Positions 1 to 9,313 of a stretch of DNA of 24,531 nt are shown in pieces. This DNA comes from CAYUPI01 sp964446585. Lineage in GTDB: Bacteria; Verrucomicrobiota; Verrucomicrobiia; Limisphaerales; UBA8199. The stretch spans positions 1 through 24,531 of the forward strand of contig CAYUPI010000075.1 of NCBI GenBank assembly GCA_964446585.1. The letters are read 5' to 3'. The position numbers were made by a program, and so were the translations under genes. The stretch's first letter is position 1; each line of letters opens with the position of its first letter. The notes beneath the pieces are model-generated. The model was given only the letters and a program-made list of their open reading frames with translations, was not told the DNA's origin and searched no databases.

Positions 1-2549
1 AGAATGTCTCAGTTTCCAGTGCCCCGGTAAGCCTGACCAACTGCCCGGGCACCACGGCCTCCTTCAGTATCTCAGCTTCCGGCACTGGTCTCAGCTATCA
101 ATGGTACAAAGGCGCCAGTGCCCTGGCCGGTCAGACCAGCAGCAGCCTCGTCTTGAACAACGTCAGCGCTACGGATGCTGGAACCTACAGCGTCGTCGCC
201 AGCGGCACCTGCGGCACTCCCATCACCAACAGCGCGACATTGACTGTGCTCGACGGAACAATTATCACTTCCCTTACCGATCGGACGAATGCTCTGAGCA
301 GTACCGCCACGTTCAACACGACTGCATTTGGCAGCGGGCCATTCAGCTACCGCTGGACAAAGGATGACGTGGTGCTTGTCGGTCAAACCAGCAACGTCCT
401 GACCATTGCTTCGGTCACGACAGCGGACGCAGGCGTTTATAAGGTGGATGTGACGGGCTTGTGCGGCACGGCATCGTCCAGCGCATCTTTGAAAGTTGCG
501 GGCACGCTCGTGGTGAGCCCCACGAATCTGGACTTCGGCCAGGTTGTTTTGGGCCAAGCGGGCACGCAGGCCTTCCAGCTTATTAATATCGGCGGCCTAA
601 CGCTCACTGGCACGGCCAGCGCCAGTTCCCCTTTCTCTGTTCCAAGTGGCACCCCCTATTCTGTCGCCCCCGGTCAGACCGGCTTAGTGCAGATCAGCTT
701 CAGCCCCAGTACCGCAGGGAACATTAGCGATGCGGTGGTGTTCCTCAGTAACGGTGGCAACAGCACAAACTCCGTCATCGGCGCGGCTTTGACGCCAGCT
801 CGTTTGGCCGTGTTGCCAGCCAGTCTTAACTTTGGCCTGGTGTCGGTCGGTTCAAGCCCACGGGCTAACTTTGTGCTCACGAATATGGGCGGCGCCTCCA
901 TCAGCAACGGGACAGCGTCGGTAATTGGGGGGCCTTTCACGGTCGTTTCCGGCACGCCATTCTCTATCGGAGGATACAGTTCTGCTAATGTCGTAGTCCG
1001 ATTCATCCCTTCGGCGGCCGGCAATTTCAGCAACGTTGTGGTCTTTGCCAGCGCCAATGCCGGCGGCAGCACTAACGCGCTTACTGGCAGCGCAGCAATC
1101 GCCCCTTCGGCGGACTTTGCTGCCGGCCCGACGAATGGACTAAACCCTCTAAATGTCACTTTTACTGATAAATCCACGGGCACCATCACCAACTGGTTTT
1201 GGAACTTTGGTGATGGTTCGAGTACCAATGCCACTAATGCGGCCATCTCGCACGTTTACACCTTTCCAGGCACAAACACTGTCACCTTAATCGTCAGCGG
1301 CCCGTTAGGCAGCAGCACACGCACTCTCACTAACTACATTTCCGTCACCAACCAATTCCTCATCACAGGGATCCAGCCTTCCGGCACCGACGTCTTGATC
1401 AGCTTCACCTCCAGTGCCGGCCAATTCTACCGCGTCGAATACACCGATGCTCTCTCGTCGCTCAACTGGGTTACGGCGGTGGATTTCGTGCCCGGCACCG
1501 GCACCATCGTCACGACCATTCACCTCGGCGGCGCCGGCCAGCCCCACCGCTTTTATCGGGTCCGGCTCCTGACCAGCAGCGACCTGGCCTCGACGGCCAA
1601 CTTCAGCGCCAGCACCACCTTCGGCCAGATCCCGCTCACGGTCACGTTCACAGACACCTCCACTGGCTACGTCACCAACCGATTCTGGGACTTCGGCGAT
1701 GGCTCGACCACCAACACCCCTGCCACCACTGTCACCCACACCTATACCGCCGTGGGCTCCAATACTGTCTCCATGACCGCCACAGGGCCGACCGGCAGTA
1801 ACACCCGCACTCGTGCCAATTACATCGTGGCCATCGCTCAATTGGTGATCACCAGCATCCAAACTTCCGGCACCAACGTCTTGATCAGCTTCACCTCCAG
1901 TGCCGGCCAATTCTACCGCGTCGAATACACCGACTCGCTCTCACCGCCCACCTGGCTCACGGCCGTGGATTTCGTGCCCGGCACCGGCAGCATCGTCACG
2001 GCCATTCAACTCGGCGGTGCCGGCCAGCCCCATCGCTTTTATCGGGTCCGACTCCTGACCAGCAGCGACCTGGCACCAGCGGCCAACTTCACCGCCAACA
2101 CCACCTCGGGCCAGATCCCGCTCACCGTTACGTTCAACGACACCTCCAGCGGTTACGTCACCAACCGTTTCTGGGACTTTGGCGATGGCTCAACCACCAA
2201 CACCCCTGCCGCCACCGTCACCCACACATACACGGCCGAGGGCACCAACACTATCTACCTGATGGTCACAGGTCCATTCGGCAGCGCTTCTTTCACTAGG
2301 ACGAACTACATTGTGGTTACCATTCAACTACTGATTACAAACTTGCGTATCTTTGGTTCCGACATCCTCGTTAGCTTCAAGACCGCGGCAGGCCAATTTT
2401 ACCGGCTGGAGTACACGGACTCGCTCTCGCCCTCCGCGTGGACCACTGCGGTCGATTCCGTGTCGGGGACCGGAAATATCGTTTCGATCGCACATATTGG
2501 GGGAGCGAGCGCTGCTTCGAGGTTCTACCGCCTGAGGCAAATTCCCTGA
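1..2549 (+). CDS. Large secreted Ig/PKD repeat protein, 3' part only
   Basis: The reading frame is already open at the left edge (first full codon at position 3), so the N-terminus, including any signal peptide, lies outside the window. Visible domains by nucleotide: Ig-like 1 (3-254) and Ig-like 2 (255-503), both with the W...DAG.Y pattern; two ASH/choice-of-anchor-D-like beta domains with L.FG.V..G starts (508-798, 799-1098); then three modules, each a PKD domain (W.FGDGS and H.Y motifs) followed by a domain with Q.YR.EYTD and RFYR.R motifs (1105-1575, 1590-2055, 2076-2546). The protein ends in RFYRLRQIP. These families are extracellular carbohydrate- or protein-binding scaffolds, so a surface or secreted role is inferred; no catalytic motif is visible. 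Modules 1 and 2 share a 57-nt exact match 486 bp apart, so the array grew by tandem duplication. A TTG at 153 is not the start, because the Ig fold begins upstream of it. Confidence 0.9.
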   Translation, partial: NVSVSSAPVSLTNCPGTTASFSISASGTGLSYQWYKGASALAGQTSSSLVLNNVSATDAGTYSVVASGTCGTPITNSATLTVLDGTIITSLTDRTNALSSTATFNTTAFGSGPFSYRWTKDDVVLVGQTSNVLTIASVTTADAGVYKVDVTGLCGTASSSASLKVAGTLVVSPTNLDFGQVVLGQAGTQAFQLINIGGLTLTGTASASSPFSVPSGTPYSVAPGQTGLVQISFSPSTAGNISDAVVFLSNGGNSTNSVIGAALTPARLAVLPASLNFGLVSVGSSPRANFVLTNMGGASISNGTASVIGGPFTVVSGTPFSIGGYSSANVVVRFIPSAAGNFSNVVVFASANAGGSTNALTGSAAIAPSADFAAGPTNGLNPLNVTFTDKSTGTITNWFWNFGDGSSTNATNAAISHVYTFPGTNTVTLIVSGPLGSSTRTLTNYISVTNQFLITGIQPSGTDVLISFTSSAGQFYRVEYTDALSSLNWVTAVDFVPGTGTIVTTIHLGGAGQPHRFYRVRLLTSSDLASTANFSASTTFGQIPLTVTFTDTSTGYVTNRFWDFGDGSTTNTPATTVTHTYTAVGSNTVSMTATGPTGSNTRTRANYIVAIAQLVITSIQTSGTNVLISFTSSAGQFYRVEYTDSLSPPTWLTAVDFVPGTGSIVTAIQLGGAGQPHRFYRVRLLTSSDLAPAANFTANTTSGQIPLTVTFNDTSSGYVTNRFWDFGDGSTTNTPAATVTHTYTAEGTNTIYLMVTGPFGSASFTRTNYIVVTIQLLITNLRIFGSDILVSFKTAAGQFYRLEYTDSLSPSAWTTAVDSVSGTGNIVSIAHIGGASAASRFYRLRQIP
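1105..2549 (+). repeat. Three tandem PKD + FYR-type modules inside the CDS
   Basis: Each unit is about 160 residues: a PKD domain followed by a domain ending FYRVR or FYRLR. Units 1 and 2 have a 486-bp period, with an exact 57-nt match at 1391-1447 and 1877-1933. The third unit is more diverged in its FYR part but keeps the RFWDFGDGSTTNTPA stretch of its PKD domain identical to unit 2. The pattern fits in-frame tandem duplication of a two-domain cassette. Confidence 0.85.
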
Positions 2550-2893
2550 TCGCGCACCATGAGTATTACAAGAAGTCCAATGGCCAAGCTCGGCTCTGCG
2601 GCTTAGCACAAATCGGAACGATGATAGCTCTGGTGAGCCGTGTCGGCCTCGTGAGCACCCGTCAGGCGCCTATCGTTGGAAAACTCTTCTGCGCTGACCG
2701 ACTCTCCGTATTTCACCGGATGGGGGCATCCCAAATTTTCCTGAAAAGAAGGCCAAAAATTCAACGCCAGTGCCTGCTTTTTGGTTGCGAACCAGGCTTT
2801 TTTCTGATAGATATTTTATGTGCTCCTGCGTGATGCTGATGGTTCGAGCAGAGGTGCACTGTAATCTCGCGGAACACTAAAGAAGAGTTTAGC
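2550..2893. other. 344-bp intergenic gap
   Basis: No convincing gene is seen here. Reading frames that enter from the left are shadows of the PKD gene. The only 15-codon frame beginning with ATG near 2560 has no ribosome binding site. The gap holds a possible terminator (2772-2803) and the purine-rich AAAGAAGAG leader just before the ATG at 2894. No clear promoter boxes were recognised. Confidence 0.5.
2772..2803 (+). terminator. Possible intrinsic terminator after the PKD gene
   Basis: GCCT (2772-2775) pairs with AGGC (2794-2797), and inside them GGTT-GCG-AACC forms a short hairpin. Six T residues follow directly (2798-2803). The stem is interrupted by a one-sided seven-base bulge, and the structure lies about 220 bp after the stop, so the call is weak. 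Confidence 0.35.
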
Positions 2894-5800
2894 ATGATGT
2901 TGTTGCCATCCCTTTTCACGTCCAGTTCTCACTTCAGATCCTGCTCGGTTCCGACATGTGTCTCGATACAGTGGCTGCCGCCAGCCATCAGATCTCCAGG
3001 CGCACGGCTTGGCATTTTCTTCAGGTACAGTGCCTTGCTCCTGCCTTTATGGAGTGTTACGGTGTCAACCACAGCCGGAAGCTCGCAGAATCCCCCTTCT
3101 CATGTGGTCGCTCCAGTTCCATCCGCGAAATTCTTCAGCTTGCCCATGCAGTTTGAACCGAACGTTGGACAGACGGACAGCCAGGTTCAATTTATCTCGC
3201 GCGGCCCAGGCTACACGCTGTTCCTGACTCCGACTCAGGCAGTTCTCTCGTTACGCTCAATAAAAGGCTCCCAAGCTGGAGCGAGGCCGCGCCATGGCGC
3301 ACACGAGCGCGGCGCACCGGTCAATGTGAATGAAACGGTGCTGAGGATGGCCTTGGCCGGTGCGCATCCGCATCCACAAATCGAAGGGATTAGTCTGTTG
3401 CCCGGTACAGTCAATTATTTCGTGGGCAATGACCCTGTGCATTGGCAAACAGGTGTGCCCACTTTCTCTGAAGTGAAATTCCACCAGGTCTATCCTGGAA
3501 TTGATCTGGTTTACTATGGCAACCATCGGCAATTGGAATACGACTTCGTGGTCAGCCCAATTGGCGATCCAAGCCAAATTTCCCTTGCATTTACTGGCCC
3601 AGATCGGCTGGAAGTCGATTCCCAGGGCGACCTGATCGCCCACTTCTCAGACGGCATCGTCCGCTGGCCTAAACCAGTCGCTTATCAACAGACCGGAGTT
3701 GGGCGGAAGGAGATTCCGATCACCTTTGTTCTGCAAGATGAAGCCACAGTTGGCTTTCAAGTAGCAGCTTACGAATCTACCTCCCCTCTTATCATCGACC
3801 CCGTCCTTGTCTATGGCACGTACCTCGGTGGGAACGCGAGTGACTACGCCTGCGGCATTGCCGTGAACTCAAGCGGCAATGTTTACGTGGCCGGCAATAC
3901 TCTCTCGCTCAATTTCCCCACCGCAAGCGCATATGGCTCTTCTTCCGTTGGCTTAAACGATGCTTACATTTCCAAGCTGAATCCCGCCGGCACGGCACTG
4001 GTGTACTCGACCTACCTCGGTGGCAGTAGCAATGAGATCACCGGAGGGCTGGCTGTGGACAGCAGCGGCAACGCCTATGTGGCCGGTGTCACGGACTCTC
4101 TCAATTTCCCCACTAAGAACCCGGCTTACAGCGGCAATTCCGGATACAAGGACGCCTTCATCGCAAAGATCGGCCCGTTCGGGACAAACCTCCTCTACGC
4201 CAGTTACCTCGGCGGTGGCAGTGACGACAGCGGTAACTCCATCGCTGTGGACAACAGCGGCAACGCGTACATCGCCGGCGATACTTTTTCCCTGGGAACG
4301 GGTAATGGCCCGTTTCCAACCGTGCCCAACAATGCTTATCAGACGAAGAATAATGGCGGCCCATCCGGTCGTGATGCCTTTGTCGCGAGGTTCGACACCA
4401 CGCAGTCCGGCTCGGCTTCTTTAATCTACTGCACGTTCCTTGGCGGTTCGCTCAGTGATGAAAGGGCCTACGCCATTGCGATCGACAGCTCGGGCAATGC
4501 TTACGTCACCGGAGAAGTCGTTTCTTATGCGGACTATACTGTTATCCCTCCCACCCCGCCCAACTCGGATTTCCCACTCGTAAATGCCTTCCAATCGCAA
4601 TTTAACAATGGCTATGCGGATCCCAGCTTCGCGGGATCTTACGACGGCTTTGTAACCGAGGTGAACAGCACCGGAACCGGCCTGATTTTCTCTACGTTTC
4701 TCGGCGGGGATTTCGATGACTTTGGAACCGGCATCGGGCTGGATCCCTCGGGCCGGATTTGCGTCGTTGGTGAAACCTATTCGACTGATTTCCCCACGCT
4801 GAACGCAGCCCAACCTCTGAACGCCGGCACCGCGACGTCTCCGGATTTTCCCGGACCGGATGCCTTTGTTACCGTATTTCAACCCAGCGGCAGCAGCCTC
4901 TACTATTCGACTTATTTGGGCGGGTCTGGCACGGAGGACTTCGGCGGCTACCGCTTTAGCATCGCCGCCGATCGCTTTGGAGACCTCTACGTGACCGGTT
5001 GGACAGACTCATCAGCGACGCCTGCCCCGACCGACCCCACCGACCCTACCGTCCAATTTCCGATCACCCGTAATGCCGACCAGACAAATTCCATTGCCCA
5101 AGTTGGCGACGCTTTCGTAACCAAAATCAACCCGGCGGTTTCGGGCCCGGCTGGAATTGTTTATTCAACATTTTTCGGCGGTGATGTTGATACTCGTGGC
5201 ACGTCCATTGCCGTTGACTCAAACGGCAATTTCTACGTTGCCGGCTTCACATCTTCAACTACCAACATTGCGACATCTGGCGTTTTTCGCGGCACGAACA
5301 GCGGGGGCTTTTACGATGCCTTCGTCGCGAAGTTCAGTTCGCCGCCCGATCTCTCCGTTGCCATGATTCCTTCGATCGACCCGGTCGTCATGGGCAGTAA
5401 TCTCACCTATTCCATTTATATCAATAACAACGGCCGCTCGACGTTCACCGGGGTAACCAATGTCGTCTTGTTTCCGACGAATCTCCCCATTCTCTCGGTC
5501 TCTTCCTCGGCAGGCAATTGGTCCACCAATGCCGGACGCGTTACGTTCAACATCGGCGTTATGACCAATAATGCGGCCATTACCCAAACGATCGTCCTCC
5601 GCACTCAAGCCGCCGGGGTAATGACCAATACCGCCACCCTCACGTCGAACGAGACGCCGGCGGTAGAACCCAACACTGGCAATAACATTTCGACGGTTGT
5701 CTCAACCGTCCAGGGGATCGCCGACGTGACCCTTACTGCCTCCGACGCGCCCGATCCGGTGGCTGTCAGCAGCAATCTCACCTACACCTTCAAGGTCACA

Positions 5801-7039
5801 AATAAAGGTCCCTCGCCCGCAACGTCAGTGGTATTGACCGACGCCCTGCCCGCAACGCTGACGTTCGTTTCCGCCACCAGCACCCAAGGCGCGTGCACCA
5901 CCAACGCTGACGGCACGTTCACCTGCAGTTTCGGCACAGTGACCAATAATACGAGCGCCACGGTGACGCTCGTCATGATGGCCCTGACCAACGGGGTTGT
6001 TACCAACGTCCTGAATGTTGCCGCTTTCGAAGCCGATTTCAACATGGCAAATAATTCGGCTTCAGTAACAACAACCGTCAGCCCATTGGCAAACCTCGCC
6101 GTCGGACTGAATGGTCCAGCGACTGGTTACGCCGGCAGTAACATTACCTATTCTCTAACGGTCACGAACCTGGGGCCATCATCTGCCAATACAGTAGTCT
6201 TGACCGACACCCTCCCGGCAGGGGCCTCCTTCGTTACCGCCACTACCTCCCAAGGCAATTACTCTCAATTGAACGGAGTTGTCACCTGCAACCTGGGCAC
6301 CGTCGCCAGCAATGGCGTTGCGACTGCGACGATTACCACCACCCCGCTCGTTACCGGCCCCAACACCAACAATGCCAGCGTTAGTTCAGCCGCTATTGAC
6401 TCGGTCGCAACCAACAACACGGCCTCCCTCATCACCCAAGTCAGTCCTGGGGCAGACATTGGGATATCGCACGTTGCATCTCCCTCATCCGCCCCGGTGT
6501 TGAGCAACGTTACTTTCACGATCACAGTGACCAATCGCGGGCCTTCAACAGCGACAAGCGTTGTCGTGACAGATTCACCGCCGGCTTCCTTCGCGTTTAC
6601 CTACTTGTCCACCAATTTGCCTCCTGGTGCTTCCTCCTCATTCGCGAATGGTACACTTACCTTTAATTTGGGCGATCTGGCCAACGGCGCTTCCGCCACC
6701 GTGAGCCTCCTCGTTCAAGCCCGATTGGATGGCACGTTCACAAGCACCGCCGGCGTGTCCAGCACCACCTACGACCTAAGCCCCAACAACACCGCTGTCG
6801 GAACGGTTACCATCACTCCCAACCCGAACGCCCCTCTGCTGAAAATTACCCGGTCCAGTCCAAACGTCATTCTTTCCTGGGCCAACAACGCAACGAATTT
6901 CAATCTTTACTCCAAGCCGGATGTCTCAACGAATGGTTCGTGGGCCATGGTGACCAACTCTCCCAGAAATTCTGGCGGCCAGTACTTTGTCACCAACTCG
7001 GCAACCGGCGGCGCCAAATTCTACAAACTGATAAAATAA
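2894..7039 (+). CDS. SBBP beta-propeller / DUF11 repeat surface protein
   Basis: 1381 residues. The ATG is preceded by the purine run AAAGAAGAG; a hydrophobic stretch (about 40-60) after an unusually long basic N-region looks like a signal peptide. Residues about 81-300 match the DUF7948-type head seen before SBBP repeats (FEPNVGQTDSQVQF, NYFVGNDP, VYPGIDLVYYG). Seven SBBP units follow (about 303-813), each with Y.TYLGG, a D.SGN.YV.G core and FPT, consistent with a closed seven-bladed propeller. Four DUF11 domains (about 817-1310) carry L.VTN.GPS and LTD.LP motifs. The last residues (1315-1381) form the Verrucomicrobia-style C-terminal module ending KFYKLIK. The protein is probably exported and on the surface or outside the cell; ligand and function are unknown. 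It stands alone, with gaps of about 340 and 300 bp on either side. The 297-bp gap to the next gene shows no T-tailed hairpin. Confidence 0.9.
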   Translation: MMLLPSLFTSSSHFRSCSVPTCVSIQWLPPAIRSPGARLGIFFRYSALLLPLWSVTVSTTAGSSQNPPSHVVAPVPSAKFFSLPMQFEPNVGQTDSQVQFISRGPGYTLFLTPTQAVLSLRSIKGSQAGARPRHGAHERGAPVNVNETVLRMALAGAHPHPQIEGISLLPGTVNYFVGNDPVHWQTGVPTFSEVKFHQVYPGIDLVYYGNHRQLEYDFVVSPIGDPSQISLAFTGPDRLEVDSQGDLIAHFSDGIVRWPKPVAYQQTGVGRKEIPITFVLQDEATVGFQVAAYESTSPLIIDPVLVYGTYLGGNASDYACGIAVNSSGNVYVAGNTLSLNFPTASAYGSSSVGLNDAYISKLNPAGTALVYSTYLGGSSNEITGGLAVDSSGNAYVAGVTDSLNFPTKNPAYSGNSGYKDAFIAKIGPFGTNLLYASYLGGGSDDSGNSIAVDNSGNAYIAGDTFSLGTGNGPFPTVPNNAYQTKNNGGPSGRDAFVARFDTTQSGSASLIYCTFLGGSLSDERAYAIAIDSSGNAYVTGEVVSYADYTVIPPTPPNSDFPLVNAFQSQFNNGYADPSFAGSYDGFVTEVNSTGTGLIFSTFLGGDFDDFGTGIGLDPSGRICVVGETYSTDFPTLNAAQPLNAGTATSPDFPGPDAFVTVFQPSGSSLYYSTYLGGSGTEDFGGYRFSIAADRFGDLYVTGWTDSSATPAPTDPTDPTVQFPITRNADQTNSIAQVGDAFVTKINPAVSGPAGIVYSTFFGGDVDTRGTSIAVDSNGNFYVAGFTSSTTNIATSGVFRGTNSGGFYDAFVAKFSSPPDLSVAMIPSIDPVVMGSNLTYSIYINNNGRSTFTGVTNVVLFPTNLPILSVSSSAGNWSTNAGRVTFNIGVMTNNAAITQTIVLRTQAAGVMTNTATLTSNETPAVEPNTGNNISTVVSTVQGIADVTLTASDAPDPVAVSSNLTYTFKVTNKGPSPATSVVLTDALPATLTFVSATSTQGACTTNADGTFTCSFGTVTNNTSATVTLVMMALTNGVVTNVLNVAAFEADFNMANNSASVTTTVSPLANLAVGLNGPATGYAGSNITYSLTVTNLGPSSANTVVLTDTLPAGASFVTATTSQGNYSQLNGVVTCNLGTVASNGVATATITTTPLVTGPNTNNASVSSAAIDSVATNNTASLITQVSPGADIGISHVASPSSAPVLSNVTFTITVTNRGPSTATSVVVTDSPPASFAFTYLSTNLPPGASSSFANGTLTFNLGDLANGASATVSLLVQARLDGTFTSTAGVSSTTYDLSPNNTAVGTVTITPNPNAPLLKITRSSPNVILSWANNATNFNLYSKPDVSTNGSWAMVTNSPRNSGGQYFVTNSATGGAKFYKLIK

Positions 7040-7336
7040 GGCCTTTGCCGAAGCGCCACCCGGCTAGACCTCCCTGTTCTCCAGGATACGAGAATCAGAT
7101 TGTCCGCCGTGTTTCCTCGCTGACCGTTGATCGCGCTCGCTGTGATAAAGTTCGCATCGCCGCCGCGGGTCACTGATAGTGTTCGTCGAAAAAGTGCTCG
7201 CCGCCGGTTGCGATGGCAACTAGAATAGACCGATGCTGAGAGGCTCGGTTTCATCCGGCTTTAGTTCCGATGTACGCTGGACGGCCAACAAAACCCCGAT
7301 TCGGCTCGTGCCTCGCCGAAAACCTGAAGAACAACA

Positions 7337-9148
7337 ATGAGAAAGGTCGGCCGAATTCTCTTGTGCCTCGTTGCCGTCTTGCTCTCGGAACCTGGCCGCG
7401 CCGCCACAGTGACAAGCGCCGCCGACAATGGCCCCGGCACTCTGCGTCAGGCTATTGCGGACGCACCGGCGGGTGAAACGATTGGCTTTTCCATTACTGG
7501 CACAATCAACCTGACGAATGGAGAGTTGCTCATAAACAAGAACCTGACGATCCAGGGGCCAGGAGCCAGCAACCTCGCCATCCAGCGCGCTTCCGCCGGT
7601 CCAACGGCGGACTTTCGCATTTTCAATATTCAGGCGGGCATCGTGTCCATCTCCGGCTTGACGATCAATAACGGCCGCTCCAATGCCGGCGGAGGCATTA
7701 ATAATGAGTCCGCCACCACCGCCATCAAAGACTGCGCCATCGCCGCCAATTTTGCGACCGAGAGCGGTGGGGGAATCCGTAATCTGAGCTCGTTAACGTT
7801 GAGCAATTGCGTGATCCGCGGCAATATGGTGACTGGCGGCACGGGAGCGGGTTACGGCGGTGGCGTTGATAATCAGGGGACGATGACGCTCATAAGCAGC
7901 GCCGTGAACAGCAATTCGGTCACGGGCTCTGGCGGAACTAACGGTTTCGGCGGCGGAATCAGAAACTCGCAAGATCTGGGAATCACCAATTCGGCTGTGA
8001 GCGGGAATTTCGCAAGCGACAGCGGAGGCGGCGTTTTTAATGAAGGCACATTGACGTTGCATACCAGCTCCATCGGCGCTAACAGCGCCAAAGGAGGTGC
8101 AGGAAGCGGGCGCGGGGGCGGCATCGCCAATACGTCAGGAACCGTCACGCTGGATCGGAGCACTGTGAGCAGCAACACTGTCGGAATTGCCTCTGCGAGC
8201 CCAGGACAGGGGGGCGGCATTGCGAGCGATTCCGGCACACTGGTGTTGTGCAACAGCACCCTGAGCGGCAACGTCGCCGGCGGCGGTGCCGGTGGCAATG
8301 TACCACACGGAGGCGGGATTTTTAATCGCATTGGAAGCGTGACCTTGAACAATAGCACTATAACCGCCAACGTGGTACCGGGAGCTTTTCCGCAGGACGG
8401 CGGAGGCCTGTTCAACTCCGCTGGCGTTGTGGAAGCTGTCAAAAACACCATTCTGGCCGGTAACTCTGCCACTGTGGATATCTTCAACGGCCCGCAAGGC
8501 GATGTCTTTTCGGGCGGTTTCAATTTCTTTGGCTTCACGAACGGCATCATCATGTCCGCACAGGGTGACCGGTTCAATTTCACAGCGTCGCAGCTTGTGT
8601 TGGGTCCATTGCAGAACAATGGCGGACCGACATTTACTCACGCGCTTCTGTGCGGAAGTCCGGCCATCAATGCCGGCGGGGGTTCGGGTTGCGATTCAAC
8701 GGATCAACGCGGTTTTTCGCGCATCGTTGGTGGCACGATTGATATCGGCTCCTATGAGTTCAGCAACGTTGTGCCCACCGTGACTTGTCCTTCGCCGACC
8801 AGCGCCGTGGCGGTTGGCGGGGCAGCGATTGTAACGCTCAGAGCTCAGGTGACGGATACCAACGCTCAACCGCTAAACGTTGTCTGGTTTGTGGATGGTT
8901 CCGCCTCGCAGACCAATCAGGGGGTTGCTACTACGCCTTCGACACCAACGGATGTTATCTTCACGGGTGCCTTTACTGCTGGCGTCCACGCGGTTCAAAT
9001 CCAAGCCACTGACCCTGATCTGTGTTTGGCAGCCTGCTCGACGATAGTTTATGTCACCTCGTCACAAAACCCCTGTAACGCCTTGATCCTGGGCCTGACG
9101 GATTCGCCGCCAGCGATGGTGAGCGGCAAAAGCGCGACCCAACAGTGA
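7337..9148 (+). CDS. Right-handed beta-helix protein with choice-of-anchor Q domain
   Basis: 603 residues. The start gives a good signal peptide (MRKVGRILLCLVAVLLSEPG, then RA-A), so the protein is exported; the leader GAAGAA is a weak ribosome site. Residues about 23-85 resemble the CSLREA-like start of such proteins (ATVTSAADNGPGTLRQAI). Residues about 90-385 are a parallel beta-helix of repeating GGGI.N and L..S....N motifs, as in polymorphic outer-membrane-like and pectate-lyase-fold proteins. Residues about 420-475 fit the choice-of-anchor Q domain (GPLQNNGGPT, PAINAG, DQRGF, IDIGSYEF). An Ig-like domain (about 478-575) and a short Cys-containing tail follow. No catalytic residues were recognised, so a structural or binding surface role is the safer reading. 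It faces the next gene tail to tail. Confidence 0.88.
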   Translation: MRKVGRILLCLVAVLLSEPGRAATVTSAADNGPGTLRQAIADAPAGETIGFSITGTINLTNGELLINKNLTIQGPGASNLAIQRASAGPTADFRIFNIQAGIVSISGLTINNGRSNAGGGINNESATTAIKDCAIAANFATESGGGIRNLSSLTLSNCVIRGNMVTGGTGAGYGGGVDNQGTMTLISSAVNSNSVTGSGGTNGFGGGIRNSQDLGITNSAVSGNFASDSGGGVFNEGTLTLHTSSIGANSAKGGAGSGRGGGIANTSGTVTLDRSTVSSNTVGIASASPGQGGGIASDSGTLVLCNSTLSGNVAGGGAGGNVPHGGGIFNRIGSVTLNNSTITANVVPGAFPQDGGGLFNSAGVVEAVKNTILAGNSATVDIFNGPQGDVFSGGFNFFGFTNGIIMSAQGDRFNFTASQLVLGPLQNNGGPTFTHALLCGSPAINAGGGSGCDSTDQRGFSRIVGGTIDIGSYEFSNVVPTVTCPSPTSAVAVGGAAIVTLRAQVTDTNAQPLNVVWFVDGSASQTNQGVATTPSTPTDVIFTGAFTAGVHAVQIQATDPDLCLAACSTIVYVTSSQNPCNALILGLTDSPPAMVSGKSATQQ

Positions 9149-9225
9149 GCGGATTGCTTCAGGGTCGCAGGAATTCAACCAGTCTCCTCCTCGGACCACG
9201 TTCAGTTGTATGGAAACGGGCCGAG

Positions 9226-9255
9226 GGACCGGCAGCCCAAACGGGCCGGCGGTCC
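9226..9255. terminator. GC-rich hairpin between convergent genes
   Basis: GGACCG (9226-9231) pairs with CGGTCC (9250-9255), and GCCC pairs with GGGC around an AAAC loop inside. It lies between two genes that end facing each other (9148 and 9314), where a two-way terminator is expected. There is no T run on either strand, so its role is uncertain. Confidence 0.35.
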
Positions 9256-9313
9256 GCCTCAAACTCACGCCCCGCAGCCTTGGTCACGTTCGTTCCCGGC
9301 GAACGCGGCCAGC

